Made by a program: the position numbers and the translations under genes
Notes under the pieces: generated by a model
Database searches by the model: none
Told to the model about the DNA's origin: nothing
Seen by the model: the letters and a program-made list of their open reading frames with translations, nothing else
Part shown: piece after piece, positions 14,345 through 23,311 of the stretch
How the letters are laid out: every line of letters starts with the position of its first letter
How positions within the stretch are numbered: position 1 is the first letter of the stretch
Assembly (NCBI GenBank): GCA_934454845.1
Contig: CAKSGV010000004.1
Coordinates: 31,963-95,962 of the forward strand
DNA: 64,000 nucleotides
Origin: an uncultured Eubacteriales bacterium
GTDB taxonomy: Bacteria; Bacillota; Clostridia; Oscillospirales; Acutalibacteraceae
Direction: 5' to 3'

Positions 14345-15527
14345 ACAAATTCTTTCCTTTCACTATTACCGCGTCATAAATTCTTAAAACATTATCGTTG
14401 CTTTTTTTCTGCTCGCAGATAATATAATCACCCGTGTTATAAGTAACCGTCACCGGAACAAATTTAACATTTATTCCCGAAAGTACGTAAACTCCCGCTT
14501 TTCCGTCTACCACTCTGAGCGCTTTTTTAGGAATTCGCAGCCCCGAATAAGACTTGCTTATCGCCCTCATAGAAGAAGTCCTAAGCACCGCAAGAGAGCT
14601 GTTCATCTGTTCGCAGGAAAAAATTACCACTGCTTTTTTTGAGTTTTCCGAAATATTTATTTTTTTCACCGTTACGGGTAACTGCTGCCCCGATTTAAGA
14701 GTGGTATTTAAAGTAAGAGAATCGCCCTCTTTATATTTAAGCGAGTCGTTTACATCTACAAGAGCCGCTATATACCACTCATAATCCGAAACTATCTTCC
14801 CGATATAGCTTTCGCTTTTTTCTTCGGGTTTTAAAGAAGTCAGGAATTTTTCGTCTATTTTAGAAATATCGTCGGTTATGAGCACAGATTCGTAACCGTC
14901 AAGCGTAGATACAAAATATCCCGATTTTGCCGCAGTTACAGAAGCTTTAGGCGACGGAAGAGAAGCCGTAAGAGAATTAAGCTCTTCTTTAAGACTTGCG
15001 AGATTAGAAGAAAAATCCGTCTGCTCGCCGGTGGCGGTCGATCGGCGGTTTAATGCGGTAAGAAAAGCATTGAGTCTGTCACGGGTATTTTCAAAATTTC
15101 CGTAAGCACTGCTTCGCTCCAAAGAATTAAGCGCAGAAACCACTTTCCCGTTTATCTGGTCGATATCAGCGGCTTTCTGATCATTATAGCCCTGAATTTC
15201 CTCTATATCCGAAATCTGATTTTTAAGCTCTTCAATGCGCTCGTTTATAACCGATGCCTGCGTCGAGTCATAAACATATGCTATAACACCGTCTTTCGCA
15301 ACTCTCTCACCGTCAGATACAACATAGTGCAACGAACCTGATGAATTAAGGCTTACAGGGGTTTCTTCCCTTATTATATAGCCTGTAAAATCAAGGCCGT
15401 CGTTACTCTCGTAATACTCCGCGCTGACCGTTGATATCGGCTTATAAACAGAGGAATAGACCTGATGAATTATAAATACCGATACAAGAAGTATCAAAAA
15501 AACTTTTAGCACAGTATTTCCCTTCAA
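14322..15527 (-). CDS. HlyD-like membrane-fusion protein in the division cluster
   Basis: A 401-residue protein with one N-terminal membrane segment (VLKVFLILLVSVFIIHQVY) and an extracellular part resembling HlyD/membrane-fusion adaptors. There is a biotinyl-lipoyl-like half (GSLHYVVSDGERVAKDGVIAY), a helical coiled region (about residues 95-185), then beta-barrel segments (EGDSLTLNTTLKSGQQLPVTV, and LRIPKKALRVVDGKAGVYV). No ABC or RND partner is near. It sits between miaA and yggS-sepF with overlaps at both ends, a position that suggests a division or envelope role. That role is inference. Confidence 0.75.
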   Translation of the reverse strand: MKGNTVLKVFLILLVSVFIIHQVYSSVYKPISTVSAEYYESNDGLDFTGYIIREETPVSLNSSGSLHYVVSDGERVAKDGVIAYVYDSTQASVINERIEELKNQISDIEEIQGYNDQKAADIDQINGKVVSALNSLERSSAYGNFENTRDRLNAFLTALNRRSTATGEQTDFSSNLASLKEELNSLTASLPSPKASVTAAKSGYFVSTLDGYESVLITDDISKIDEKFLTSLKPEEKSESYIGKIVSDYEWYIAALVDVNDSLKYKEGDSLTLNTTLKSGQQLPVTVKKINISENSKKAVVIFSCEQMNSSLAVLRTSSMRAISKSYSGLRIPKKALRVVDGKAGVYVLSGINVKFVPVTVTYNTGDYIICEQKKSNDNVLRIYDAVIVKGKNLYDGKVIS

Positions 15528-16468
15528 GGTTTTTCCACTCCGTTACTTTCAAGTATTTGTTCCGCTTTTTTATAGATATCGGGTTCAGTGTCCGCATAGA
15601 TCCAATTTATCCTGCTGTCGCGGTTAAACCAGGAAAGCTGTCTTTTTGCATAATGCCGTGTAGAAGTTTTAAATTTTTCTATACAGCTTTCAAGGCTCTC
15701 TTCGCCTTTAAAATATGGGAAAAATTCTTTATGGCCTATCGCCTGGATTGAGGTTTTAGAAGAATTTTTATCCTCATAGGCAAGCTTTGCCTCCTGCAAA
15801 AGACCGCAATTTAACATAATTTCGGCTCTTTTTTCTATTCTTTCGTAAAGCTTTGCCCTATCGGCGAATTTAATTCCTATCATTATAAAATCATAAGGAG
15901 AGGGTATGCTTTTTGAAATTTCGTTTAAATAAGTCGCAGTCCTGCCCGTTTTATAATAAATTTCAAGATATCTTATAATTCTTCTTGTATTGTTAATATG
16001 AAGCTTGCCTGCCGCTTTGGGATCGATTCTTTTAAGTTCGCAAAACAGCGACTCGGCTCCCTCTTTTTCAAGTCTTGCTTCAAGGATAATTCTTATATTA
16101 TCATCTTTTTCCTCTTCGCCGAACATTATATTATCAGCAAGCGAGGAAATATAAAGTCCTGTGCCCCCGGTTAGTACTGGAAGTCTGTTAAATTTTAAGC
16201 AATCGTCTATTTCCTTTCGGGCAAGCCCGCAATAATCCGCGGCGCTGAAATTCGTATCCGGATCTAAAAACTCAAAAAGCCTGTGGGTCGCTCTTGCTTT
16301 TTCTTCCTCTGTGGGAGCGGCGGAAGCAATGGAAATATCTTTATATATCTGCATTGAGTCGGCGCAGATAATATCTCCGCCGAAGTTTTCGGCTATTTTA
16401 AGAGAAAGCTCCGTTTTGCCCGAAGCCGTGGGACCTAAAACGCAGACAACTTTATTATTCTTGCTCAT
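15524..16468 (-). CDS. miaA: tRNA dimethylallyltransferase MiaA
   Basis: A 314-residue enzyme that adds a dimethylallyl group to A37 of tRNAs reading UNN codons. The P-loop GPTASGKTELSLKIA, the catalytic CADSMQIYKDI, and PVLTGGTGLYISSL and AIGHKEFFPY segments are present. It overlaps mutL by 4 nt and the HlyD-like gene by 4 nt. MiaB, which methylthiolates the same base, is encoded at the head of the same gene train, so both steps of ms2i6A synthesis lie in one transcription unit. Confidence 0.96.
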   Translation of the reverse strand: MSKNNKVVCVLGPTASGKTELSLKIAENFGGDIICADSMQIYKDISIASAAPTEEEKARATHRLFEFLDPDTNFSAADYCGLARKEIDDCLKFNRLPVLTGGTGLYISSLADNIMFGEEEKDDNIRIILEARLEKEGAESLFCELKRIDPKAAGKLHINNTRRIIRYLEIYYKTGRTATYLNEISKSIPSPYDFIMIGIKFADRAKLYERIEKRAEIMLNCGLLQEAKLAYEDKNSSKTSIQAIGHKEFFPYFKGEESLESCIEKFKTSTRHYAKRQLSWFNRDSRINWIYADTEPDIYKKAEQILESNGVEKP

Positions 16469-18297
16469 TGTATCCTCTTAAACTGCTTTTCAAAATCCTT
16501 TTTTGTGATTTCAAAAGCAACAGGTCTTCCATGGGGGCAATAAAAGACATCCCTGTCGGATAAAACCTTTTTAGCAAGCGAAATCATTTCGGCAGGCATG
16601 GTTTTATAGCCCGCTTTAATAGCGGCTTTGCAGGCGACAGTGTGAAGAATATGGTCTTTTATCTTAAGACCGGGATCTTTCGCGCCATTTTGCAAAAGCT
16701 CCGCCGCCTCGGTGATAATTTCCGAAACATCCGCCGCTTTTATTACCGACGGAATTGCTCTTACGGCAACCGTCATATTCCCGAAATCTTCAAGCTCAAA
16801 GCCGAGCTTTAAAAATGCGTCAAGGTTTTCCGTTACAGCGCTGTAAGCCCTGCTTTCAAGCGTGACAGGCAAAGGAGCTAAAAGGCTTTGAGAAGAAACC
16901 GATGAGTTGTTCGAAAGCTCGTTAAATAATATTCTTTCGTGAGCCGCGTGCTTATCGATTATAAAAACGCTTTCATCTTTTTCCACAATAATATAGGTGG
17001 AAAATGCCTCGCCTATCAGCCTTACTTCGATTTCCTCCGAAACTTTATCTTCCTTTATTTCAGGCTTTTCTTCGATTTCCTGCTTTTTTATTTCCTGAAC
17101 TTTTTTAATTATTTCTTCCCTTATAAAAGCAGGAGCCGGAGCCTGGCGGAAATTAAGAACTTTATCGAAAATTTTAGGTTCTTCTTTAATTTCGGTTTTT
17201 TTATTAACTTCGGTCTTTATAGGTGCGGATTCATATTTTAAAAAGCTTACCTCGTTACTTAAAGGAACGGCTTTCTTCGTATTGTTCAGATTCATAAGAG
17301 GCCTTGTATCACCTGCTAATATAGCGGATTTTACCCCTGTATACACCGCCTCGAATACACGCCTTTCATCCGAAAATCTAACCTCGGTCTTAGCAGGGTG
17401 AACATTTACATCTACCGTGTCAAAAGGCATATTGATATTTAAAACAAAGCAGGGATATTTTCCTATCATAGCGCTGTTTTTATAAGCCTGCTCTGCGGCG
17501 GCGCTCACGGTGCCGGATTTTACAAGCCTGCCGTTTAAAAAAGTGTACTGTCCTGCTCTTGACTGCCTGCAGGCTACAGGCTTGCAGGTAAATCCCGAAA
17601 CTAAAATACCGTTTAATTCCGTTTCAACAGGGATAAGCGAAGAAGCAAAATCGCGGCCTAAAAGCGAATAGACGGCTGATTTTAAATCACCCGAGCCGTC
17701 GGTGAAAAACTCTGTTCTATTATCCCTTATGAATTTAAAGGAAATTTCGGGGTGCGAAAGAGCCGCTCTTAAAACCACCGCCGAAACGGCGTTGCCCTCG
17801 GAACTGTCCTTTTTTAAGAATTTCATTCTTGCGGGGGTGTTGTAAAAAAGATCTCTGATAATTAAAGTTGTTCCCGTCTGTGCGCCGCACTCTTCGTATA
17901 AAAGCTCGGCTCCGCCCTCTGTTATGTAATGCGTTCCGAAATCCTCTGATTCTGTTTTTGTTATCATTTCGACTTTCGCAACGCTCGAAAGCGCTGCAAG
18001 CGCCTCGCCTCTGAAGCCCAACGAGCTTATTGCGTTAAGATCTGAAGCGGAGCTTATCTTGCTCGTTGCGTGCCTGATAAAGCTTAAAGGCACATCTAAA
18101 TGGGATATTCCGCAGCCGTCGTCAGTGATTCTGATATAAGCTATGCCGCCTCTTTTTATTTCCACGGTGATAGATTTCGCACCTGCGTCAATAGAGTTTT
18201 CCACAGCCTCTTTTACGGCGGAAGCAGGTCTTTCCACAACCTCGCCCGCAGCTATAAGCTCGGATATTTCTTTAGGCAAAATATTGATTTTCGGCAT
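16465..18297 (-). CDS. mutL: DNA mismatch repair protein MutL
   Basis: A 610-residue MutL. The N-terminal GHKL ATPase has EVVERPASAVKEAVENSIDAG, ITDDGCGI, and GFRGEALAALSSVAK. The C-terminal endonuclease domain has the metal-binding DKHAAHERILFNE (a DQHA(X)2E(X)4E-type motif) and FYCPHGRPVAFEI. So this is a MutL with its own nicking activity, as in bacteria without MutH. The linker (about residues 340-430) is rich in Lys/Glu and probably disordered. It is encoded 19 nt after mutS. Confidence 0.97.
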   Translation of the reverse strand: MPKINILPKEISELIAAGEVVERPASAVKEAVENSIDAGAKSITVEIKRGGIAYIRITDDGCGISHLDVPLSFIRHATSKISSASDLNAISSLGFRGEALAALSSVAKVEMITKTESEDFGTHYITEGGAELLYEECGAQTGTTLIIRDLFYNTPARMKFLKKDSSEGNAVSAVVLRAALSHPEISFKFIRDNRTEFFTDGSGDLKSAVYSLLGRDFASSLIPVETELNGILVSGFTCKPVACRQSRAGQYTFLNGRLVKSGTVSAAAEQAYKNSAMIGKYPCFVLNINMPFDTVDVNVHPAKTEVRFSDERRVFEAVYTGVKSAILAGDTRPLMNLNNTKKAVPLSNEVSFLKYESAPIKTEVNKKTEIKEEPKIFDKVLNFRQAPAPAFIREEIIKKVQEIKKQEIEEKPEIKEDKVSEEIEVRLIGEAFSTYIIVEKDESVFIIDKHAAHERILFNELSNNSSVSSQSLLAPLPVTLESRAYSAVTENLDAFLKLGFELEDFGNMTVAVRAIPSVIKAADVSEIITEAAELLQNGAKDPGLKIKDHILHTVACKAAIKAGYKTMPAEMISLAKKVLSDRDVFYCPHGRPVAFEITKKDFEKQFKRIQ

Positions 18298-18316
18298 AGT
18301 TTATATCACTCCTTTT

Positions 18317-20905
18317 TTAAACCTTTGTTTTTTTACAAAGATCGTTTAGTATTCCCATTGCCTCGATGGGTGTTAGGGTATCAACATCCGTATTTTTAAG
18401 AACGGATATAATTTCGGAGCCGTCAAATTTATCCGGGGTTTCATAATCCCTGTATACTCTTGACTTCTCTTTATAATCTCCCTCTTCAACGGTGTTTAAA
18501 ATTTCTCTTGCTCTTTTGATTACCTCGTCGGGAATTCCGCTCAGCTTTGCGACCTCGATACCGTAACTCTCGTCTGCTCCTCCGCGGACAATTCTTCTTA
18601 GGAAAATTATATCGTCACCGTGTTTTTTAACGGCAATATTGTAATTTTTAACTCCCTCAAGCTCATCTTCCATAACCGTGAGCTCGTGATAATGGGTTGC
18701 AAACAGCGATTTTGCGCCTATTTTATCCTTATCGGCAATAAATTCCAAAACAGCTCTCGCTATAGACATTCCGTCGTAAGTAGAAGTTCCTCTGCCTATC
18801 TCGTCTAAAATAAGCAGGCTTTTATTTGTTGCGTTTTTAAGGATATTTGCGACCTCGCTCATTTCCACCATAAAAGTAGATTTTCCTGACGCCAGATCGT
18901 CTGACGCACCGACTCTTGTAAAGATCGCATCGGTTATGCCTATTTTTGCCTCTTTTGCCGGAACAAAAGAACCCACCTGTGCCATAAGCGTAATCAGCGC
19001 CACCTGACGCATATATGTTGATTTGCCCGCCATATTGGGTCCTGTTATAATTGCGCAGCGGTTTTCTTTGGAATCTAAAAGCGTATCATTTGAAACGAAA
19101 GGAACGCTTATAAGCTTTTCTACTACCGGGTGCCTGCCGCCCGTAATCTTAATTTCATCGCCGTTATTTACTTCCGGTCTAACATAACCGTTTAAAGCGG
19201 CGGTGTTTGCGAACGATACAAGAGCATCGAGCTTAGCAACGGCTTCTGCGGATTTTTGAAATCTCTCGCTTGATAAAGCCACGGTTTTGCGAACCTTATC
19301 GAAAAGCTCGTATTCAAGATCGTTCAGCTTTTCACGGGCAGTTAAAATTCTTGTTTCAAGTTCTTTTAATTCTTCTGTTATGTATCTCTCGCAGTTAGTA
19401 AGAGTTTGTTTTCTTATATATCTTTCAGGCACTTTATCAAGGAAAGAATTAGTGACTTCAATATAGTATCCGAAAACTTTATTATAGCGGATCTTAAGAT
19501 TTTTAATACCCGTTTTTTCCTTTTCCCGGGCCTCTATTTCCGCAAGATATTTGGAGCCGTGCTCCACATCGTCACGATATCTGTCAACTTCAGCGCTAAA
19601 GCCGTCTTTTATGATCCCACCGTCTTTCATAGCAAGGGGCGGATCTTCTTTTATGGAATTCTTTATAAGATCAGTAATATCGTCAAGAGGATCGATATCA
19701 TCATAAATGCTTTTAAGCATTGAACTTTTGACATTGCTTAGAATATTTTTTATTAGCGGAAATTTAGAAGAGGTCGCCGCTATTAAGACAAGGTCTTTAG
19801 GATTTGCGGAAGAATAAAGCACCTTTGTCATAAGCCTTTCGACATCTTTTATTCCGCCGAGATACTCATAAGTTTCTCCTCGCAAGACAGAATCGGATTT
19901 AAGCTCCTCGGTTGCGTCAAGTCTTAAATTTATTCTGTCAAGATTCATCAGCGGCTTTTCAAACCAGGATCTTATAAGCCTTTTGCCCATAGCGGTCCTC
20001 GTTTTATCAATCACCCATAAAAGCGAGCCTTTTTTGGATTTAAGACGCATAGTCTCGCATATTTCAAGGTTTCTCACAGCCGTAAGATCAAGCTTCATAA
20101 ACTGCGACTGCGTGTAAAAGTCCACCGATCTTAAATGAACGCCGTGGTTCATTCCCGTTTCGTTTATGTACCTCACCGCAGCTCCCAAAGCGGAGGCGGC
20201 GGCAGAATTCGTCGCGACCCCGAGCTCCGCAGGGCTGATAACATTAAAGCCCTTACAGATAGCCTCCGTCGCCGTGCCCTCTTCAAATTCCATAGGATCT
20301 CTTTTTGTTATCGTTCCCTCAAATTCGGCTTTGATAATTTTAGAAAATTCCTTGTTTGATAAAAGGTTACAATCTATAATCAGCTCGCGTGCATTAAATC
20401 TGATAAGCTCTGAGGCGGCTCTGAGAATCACATCTTCGCCTGAAATTTCGGTAACATGGGCTTCGCCCGTTGAGATATCGCAAAATGAAAGTCCCACGCT
20501 TTTTTCTTTAAGCGCTATGCTTGCAAGATAATTGTTTCTCGATTCATCGAGCATAGAATCTTCGATAACCGTTCCAGGAGTTATAACTCTTACAACATCT
20601 CGGTTAACAAGCTTTTTAGTCTTGGAAGGATCCTCCGTCTGCTCGCAGATAGCTACTTTATAGCCTCTTTCTACAAGCCTTGCAATATAGCTTTCGCAGC
20701 TGTGAAAAGGAACTCCGCACATTGGCGCTCTCTCTTCAAGCCCGCAATCTTTTCCTGTGAGAACAAGATCGAGTTCTTCCGACGCGGTTTTTGCGTCATC
20801 AAAAAACATCTCGTAAAAATCTCCGAGTCTGAAAAATAAAATACTATCCTTATTTTGCTCTTTGATCCTCAGATACTGACTCATCATCGGAGAAAGTTCT
20901 TTCAT
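18317..20905 (-). CDS. mutS: DNA mismatch repair protein MutS
   Basis: An 862-residue MutS1 that recognises mismatches. The mismatch-reading Phe-X-Glu is in FFRLGDFYEMFF near residue 30. The C-terminal ATPase has TGPNMAGKSTYMRQV (Walker A), LLILDEIGRGTSTYDGMSI (Walker B and signature) and SLFATHYHELT. Length is typical. It follows ylbF by 26 nt and leads into mutL. Confidence 0.97.
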   Translation of the reverse strand: MKELSPMMSQYLRIKEQNKDSILFFRLGDFYEMFFDDAKTASEELDLVLTGKDCGLEERAPMCGVPFHSCESYIARLVERGYKVAICEQTEDPSKTKKLVNRDVVRVITPGTVIEDSMLDESRNNYLASIALKEKSVGLSFCDISTGEAHVTEISGEDVILRAASELIRFNARELIIDCNLLSNKEFSKIIKAEFEGTITKRDPMEFEEGTATEAICKGFNVISPAELGVATNSAAASALGAAVRYINETGMNHGVHLRSVDFYTQSQFMKLDLTAVRNLEICETMRLKSKKGSLLWVIDKTRTAMGKRLIRSWFEKPLMNLDRINLRLDATEELKSDSVLRGETYEYLGGIKDVERLMTKVLYSSANPKDLVLIAATSSKFPLIKNILSNVKSSMLKSIYDDIDPLDDITDLIKNSIKEDPPLAMKDGGIIKDGFSAEVDRYRDDVEHGSKYLAEIEAREKEKTGIKNLKIRYNKVFGYYIEVTNSFLDKVPERYIRKQTLTNCERYITEELKELETRILTAREKLNDLEYELFDKVRKTVALSSERFQKSAEAVAKLDALVSFANTAALNGYVRPEVNNGDEIKITGGRHPVVEKLISVPFVSNDTLLDSKENRCAIITGPNMAGKSTYMRQVALITLMAQVGSFVPAKEAKIGITDAIFTRVGASDDLASGKSTFMVEMSEVANILKNATNKSLLILDEIGRGTSTYDGMSIARAVLEFIADKDKIGAKSLFATHYHELTVMEDELEGVKNYNIAVKKHGDDIIFLRRIVRGGADESYGIEVAKLSGIPDEVIKRAREILNTVEEGDYKEKSRVYRDYETPDKFDGSEIISVLKNTDVDTLTPIEAMGILNDLCKKTKV

Positions 20906-20931
20906 TTTTTTATCCCCTTAATAAATTTAAC

Positions 20932-21339
20932 TCAGTGACAGCCTCCGCAGCTTGAGCAGGAGCCCGTGCATTCGTGTGATTCAGGCTCGCATACTTTAGG
21001 ATCCGCTCCCTCAACACACTGCATTATTATGCTGTTGATATCGGAGAGCATAGCGTCAACTCCGGCTTTTGCGGTGTTATATTCAAGCATAGCGTTGCCC
21101 GACATTATTCTTGCATAAATTTTTCTTAAGTCTTCGTTTAATTTTTTTATCTTTTCGTCGTCTTTATCGTCACGAGTCATCTCCTGATCGAGATTCATTC
21201 GGATAATATTGAATTCTCCGATATCTTTCTGGAGCTGCTCGTCTTTATCGTTTGCGAGCTTGGCTTTGGCGTAGGCTATAAAGCGCTCGTCTTTCTGAAT
21301 TTCCTCTCCGAGTTTTCTTGCTGCTTCTATTATTCCCAT
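20932..21339 (-). CDS. ylbF: YlbF/YmcA-family protein with a C-terminal Cys tail
   Basis: A 135-residue, mostly helical protein of the YlbF/YmcA (Com_YlbF) family: MGIIEAARKLGEEIQKDERF, then AYAKAKLANDKDEQLQKDI and NAMLEYNTAKAGVDAMLSDI. In B. subtilis YlbF, YmcA and YaaT form a complex that carries Fe-S clusters, promotes RNase Y maturation of mRNAs, and affects Spo0A phosphorylation. Here the C-terminus ends in HECTGSCSSCGGCH, four closely spaced Cys that could hold a metal or Fe-S cluster. It lies between miaB, an Fe-S enzyme, and mutS. Regulation with sporulation is an inference. Confidence 0.85.
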   Translation of the reverse strand: MGIIEAARKLGEEIQKDERFIAYAKAKLANDKDEQLQKDIGEFNIIRMNLDQEMTRDDKDDEKIKKLNEDLRKIYARIMSGNAMLEYNTAKAGVDAMLSDINSIIMQCVEGADPKVCEPESHECTGSCSSCGGCH

Positions 21340-21357
21340 AATAAATTTTCCTTTCTG

Positions 21358-22758
21358 TTATTCTATAATCGAGCCTTTCAGGCCGTTTTTATATTCTTCG
21401 ATTTTAACTGTTTTAAAGGTACCGAGCAAATTTTTATCCGCTTTTGCTTCGATATTTAAAAATCCATCGGTCTTTCCCGCAAGATATCCCTCTTTGCTTA
21501 TTTCGTCAAAAAGTACTCTCTTTTCGGTTCCGATAACATTTTTCAGATCCTCCGAGGATATTTTTTCCTGCAGTTTCAAAAGCTCGTCAAACCAAATACC
21601 CTTTTCTTCTCTCGAAACGGGATCCGGCATTTTTGCCGCAGGCGTGTTTTCACGCGGAGAATAGATAAATGTGAAAAGCGAGGTAAATCTCACCTTTTGA
21701 ATAAGTTCTAAAGTCTTTTTAAAATCCTCATAGGTTTCACCGGGGAAGCCTACTATAACATCGCTTGTAAATTCCATATCGGGAACTCTTTTTCGCGCTT
21801 CGTATATAAGATTCAAATAGCTTTCGGAATCATATCTGCGGTTCATCACCTTAAGAATTCTGTCCGATCCGCTTTGAAACGGAAGGTGAAGATGTTTTTC
21901 CACCTTTTCACAGTCACGCATAGCGTCGAGCAGTTCTAAAGTGCAGTCCTTAGGGTGAGAGGTCATAAACCTTATTCTGAAATCGCCCTCGATTTCATTT
22001 ACTCTGTATAAAAGCTCTGCAAAGCTTACAGGCTTGTCCAAATTCTTGCCGTAAGAATTAACGTTCTGCCCTAAAAGCGTTATCTCCTTAAATCCGCTGT
22101 TTACTAGCTCTTTTGCCTCTTTTGTAATTTCTTCGGGTTTTCTTGATCTTTCTCTGCCGCGGACATATGGAACTATGCAATAAGTGCAAAAGTTATTGCA
22201 TCCGTTCATAACAGGCAGCCAACCTCTTATATCCCCGTCTCTTCTAACAGGGATATTTTCAACTATATCCTTATTTTCAAGCGAAAGCTCAAAAACCCTT
22301 GAACCCATTAACCTCTTATACAAAAGCTCAGGCAGCTTATGAGTTACCTGCGTTCCGAAAACGAGATCGACATAAGGAAAGCTCTCTTTGAATTTCCTAG
22401 CCACGGATTCCTGCTGCGCCATACATCCGCACACGGCTATAATTATATTTTTATTTTTCTGCTTATATTTTTTCGTTGCTCCGACATTACCGTACACCCT
22501 GTCCTGAGCGTGCTCTCTTACGGCGCAGGTATTAAAAAGAATAAACTGTGCGTTTTCCGGATCTTCTGTAAAATCATACCCTAAAACCGACAAAATACCC
22601 TTTATTCTTTCCGAATCGCTGACATTTTGCTGACAGCCGTATGTAACAACGCAGGCTTTAGGTTTAAAACCGAATATCTCTTCGTTCAGTTTTTTAACTT
22701 TCTCGGCATACACCCTCTGTTCGGGCAAAAATTCAATATCTTTTTTTATTTCCGACAA
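21358..22758 (-). CDS. miaB: tRNA-2-methylthio-N6-dimethylallyladenosine synthase MiaB
   Basis: A radical-SAM methylthiotransferase that adds the 2-methylthio group to i6A37 of tRNA. The N-terminal UPF0004 domain holds three cluster Cys (CVVTYGCQQNVSDSE, LFNTCAVREHA, CGCMAQQ). The radical SAM motif is NGCNNFCTYCIVPYVRGRE. A C-terminal TRAM domain follows. I start it at a TTG (22758) with GAGG 9 nt upstream. The more upstream ATG at 22797 would place the first 13 codons over the promoter -10 and the ribosome binding site. The product is 466 residues. It heads the long minus-strand gene train. Confidence 0.95.
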   Translation of the reverse strand: MSEIKKDIEFLPEQRVYAEKVKKLNEEIFGFKPKACVVTYGCQQNVSDSERIKGILSVLGYDFTEDPENAQFILFNTCAVREHAQDRVYGNVGATKKYKQKNKNIIIAVCGCMAQQESVARKFKESFPYVDLVFGTQVTHKLPELLYKRLMGSRVFELSLENKDIVENIPVRRDGDIRGWLPVMNGCNNFCTYCIVPYVRGRERSRKPEEITKEAKELVNSGFKEITLLGQNVNSYGKNLDKPVSFAELLYRVNEIEGDFRIRFMTSHPKDCTLELLDAMRDCEKVEKHLHLPFQSGSDRILKVMNRRYDSESYLNLIYEARKRVPDMEFTSDVIVGFPGETYEDFKKTLELIQKVRFTSLFTFIYSPRENTPAAKMPDPVSREEKGIWFDELLKLQEKISSEDLKNVIGTEKRVLFDEISKEGYLAGKTDGFLNIEAKADKNLLGTFKTVKIEEYKNGLKGSIIE

Positions 22759-22788
22759 ATCATTTTTCCTCGCTTTGATAATCAATTT

Positions 22789-22817
22789 ATTATACAATAT
22801 TTTTCCTCTTTTTTCAA
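22789..22817 (-). promoter_or_regulatory. Sigma-A promoter of the miaB-ylbF-mutS-mutL train
   Basis: TTGAAA (22817-22812), 17-bp spacer, TATAAT (22794-22789). The expected transcription start is near 22782, about 24 nt before the TTG start codon proposed for miaB. Confidence 0.75.
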
Positions 22818-22831
22818 GAGTATGTTGCCCT

Positions 22832-23311
22832 TTATTTATGATAAGCGGATCCCTCGTTTATTTTAAAAGTGCGGTAGATCTGCTCTAAAAGCATAACTCT
22901 GAAAAGCTTGTGCGGAAAAGTCATTTTAGAAAAAGAAATTTTAAGATCGGAGGCATTTTTCACTTCCTCGGAAAGTCCGTAAGAGCCGCCGATTATAAAG
23001 CAGATATTCTTTCCCTCGTCTTTATATTTTTCGGTGATATCCGCAAGCTCTTCGCTTGATACTCCCCTGCCCTCAACGGCAAGCGAAATTATAACAGAGT
23101 TTTTTGGGATCTTCTGCAAAATTGCTTTTCCCTCCGCCTCTGTTTGCTTTTTTATATATAAAGCGCTTGCATTTTCCTCGACGCTTTTCTGAGGCAGTTC
23201 GCAGATCGAAATATCGCAATACCTTTTAAGCCTCTTTATATATTCCTCGGCGGCAGATATAAAATATTTTTCCTTTAATTTTCCCACAGCTATAATATTT
23301 ACTTTTATCAT
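22832..23311 (-). CDS. rlmH: 23S rRNA pseudouridine-1915 methyltransferase RlmH
   Basis: A 159-residue SPOUT methyltransferase that methylates pseudouridine 1915 in helix 69 of the 23S rRNA. Motifs: MIKVNIIAVGKLKEKYF at the start, the AdoMet knot ICFIIGGSYGLSEEV, and SFSKMTFPHKLFRVMLLEQIYR ending in the conserved Tyr-His (AYHK). It overlaps the walJ-like gene by 4 nt. The substrate pseudouridine is made by RluD, also encoded here. Confidence 0.96.
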   Translation of the reverse strand: MIKVNIIAVGKLKEKYFISAAEEYIKRLKRYCDISICELPQKSVEENASALYIKKQTEAEGKAILQKIPKNSVIISLAVEGRGVSSEELADITEKYKDEGKNICFIIGGSYGLSEEVKNASDLKISFSKMTFPHKLFRVMLLEQIYRTFKINEGSAYHK

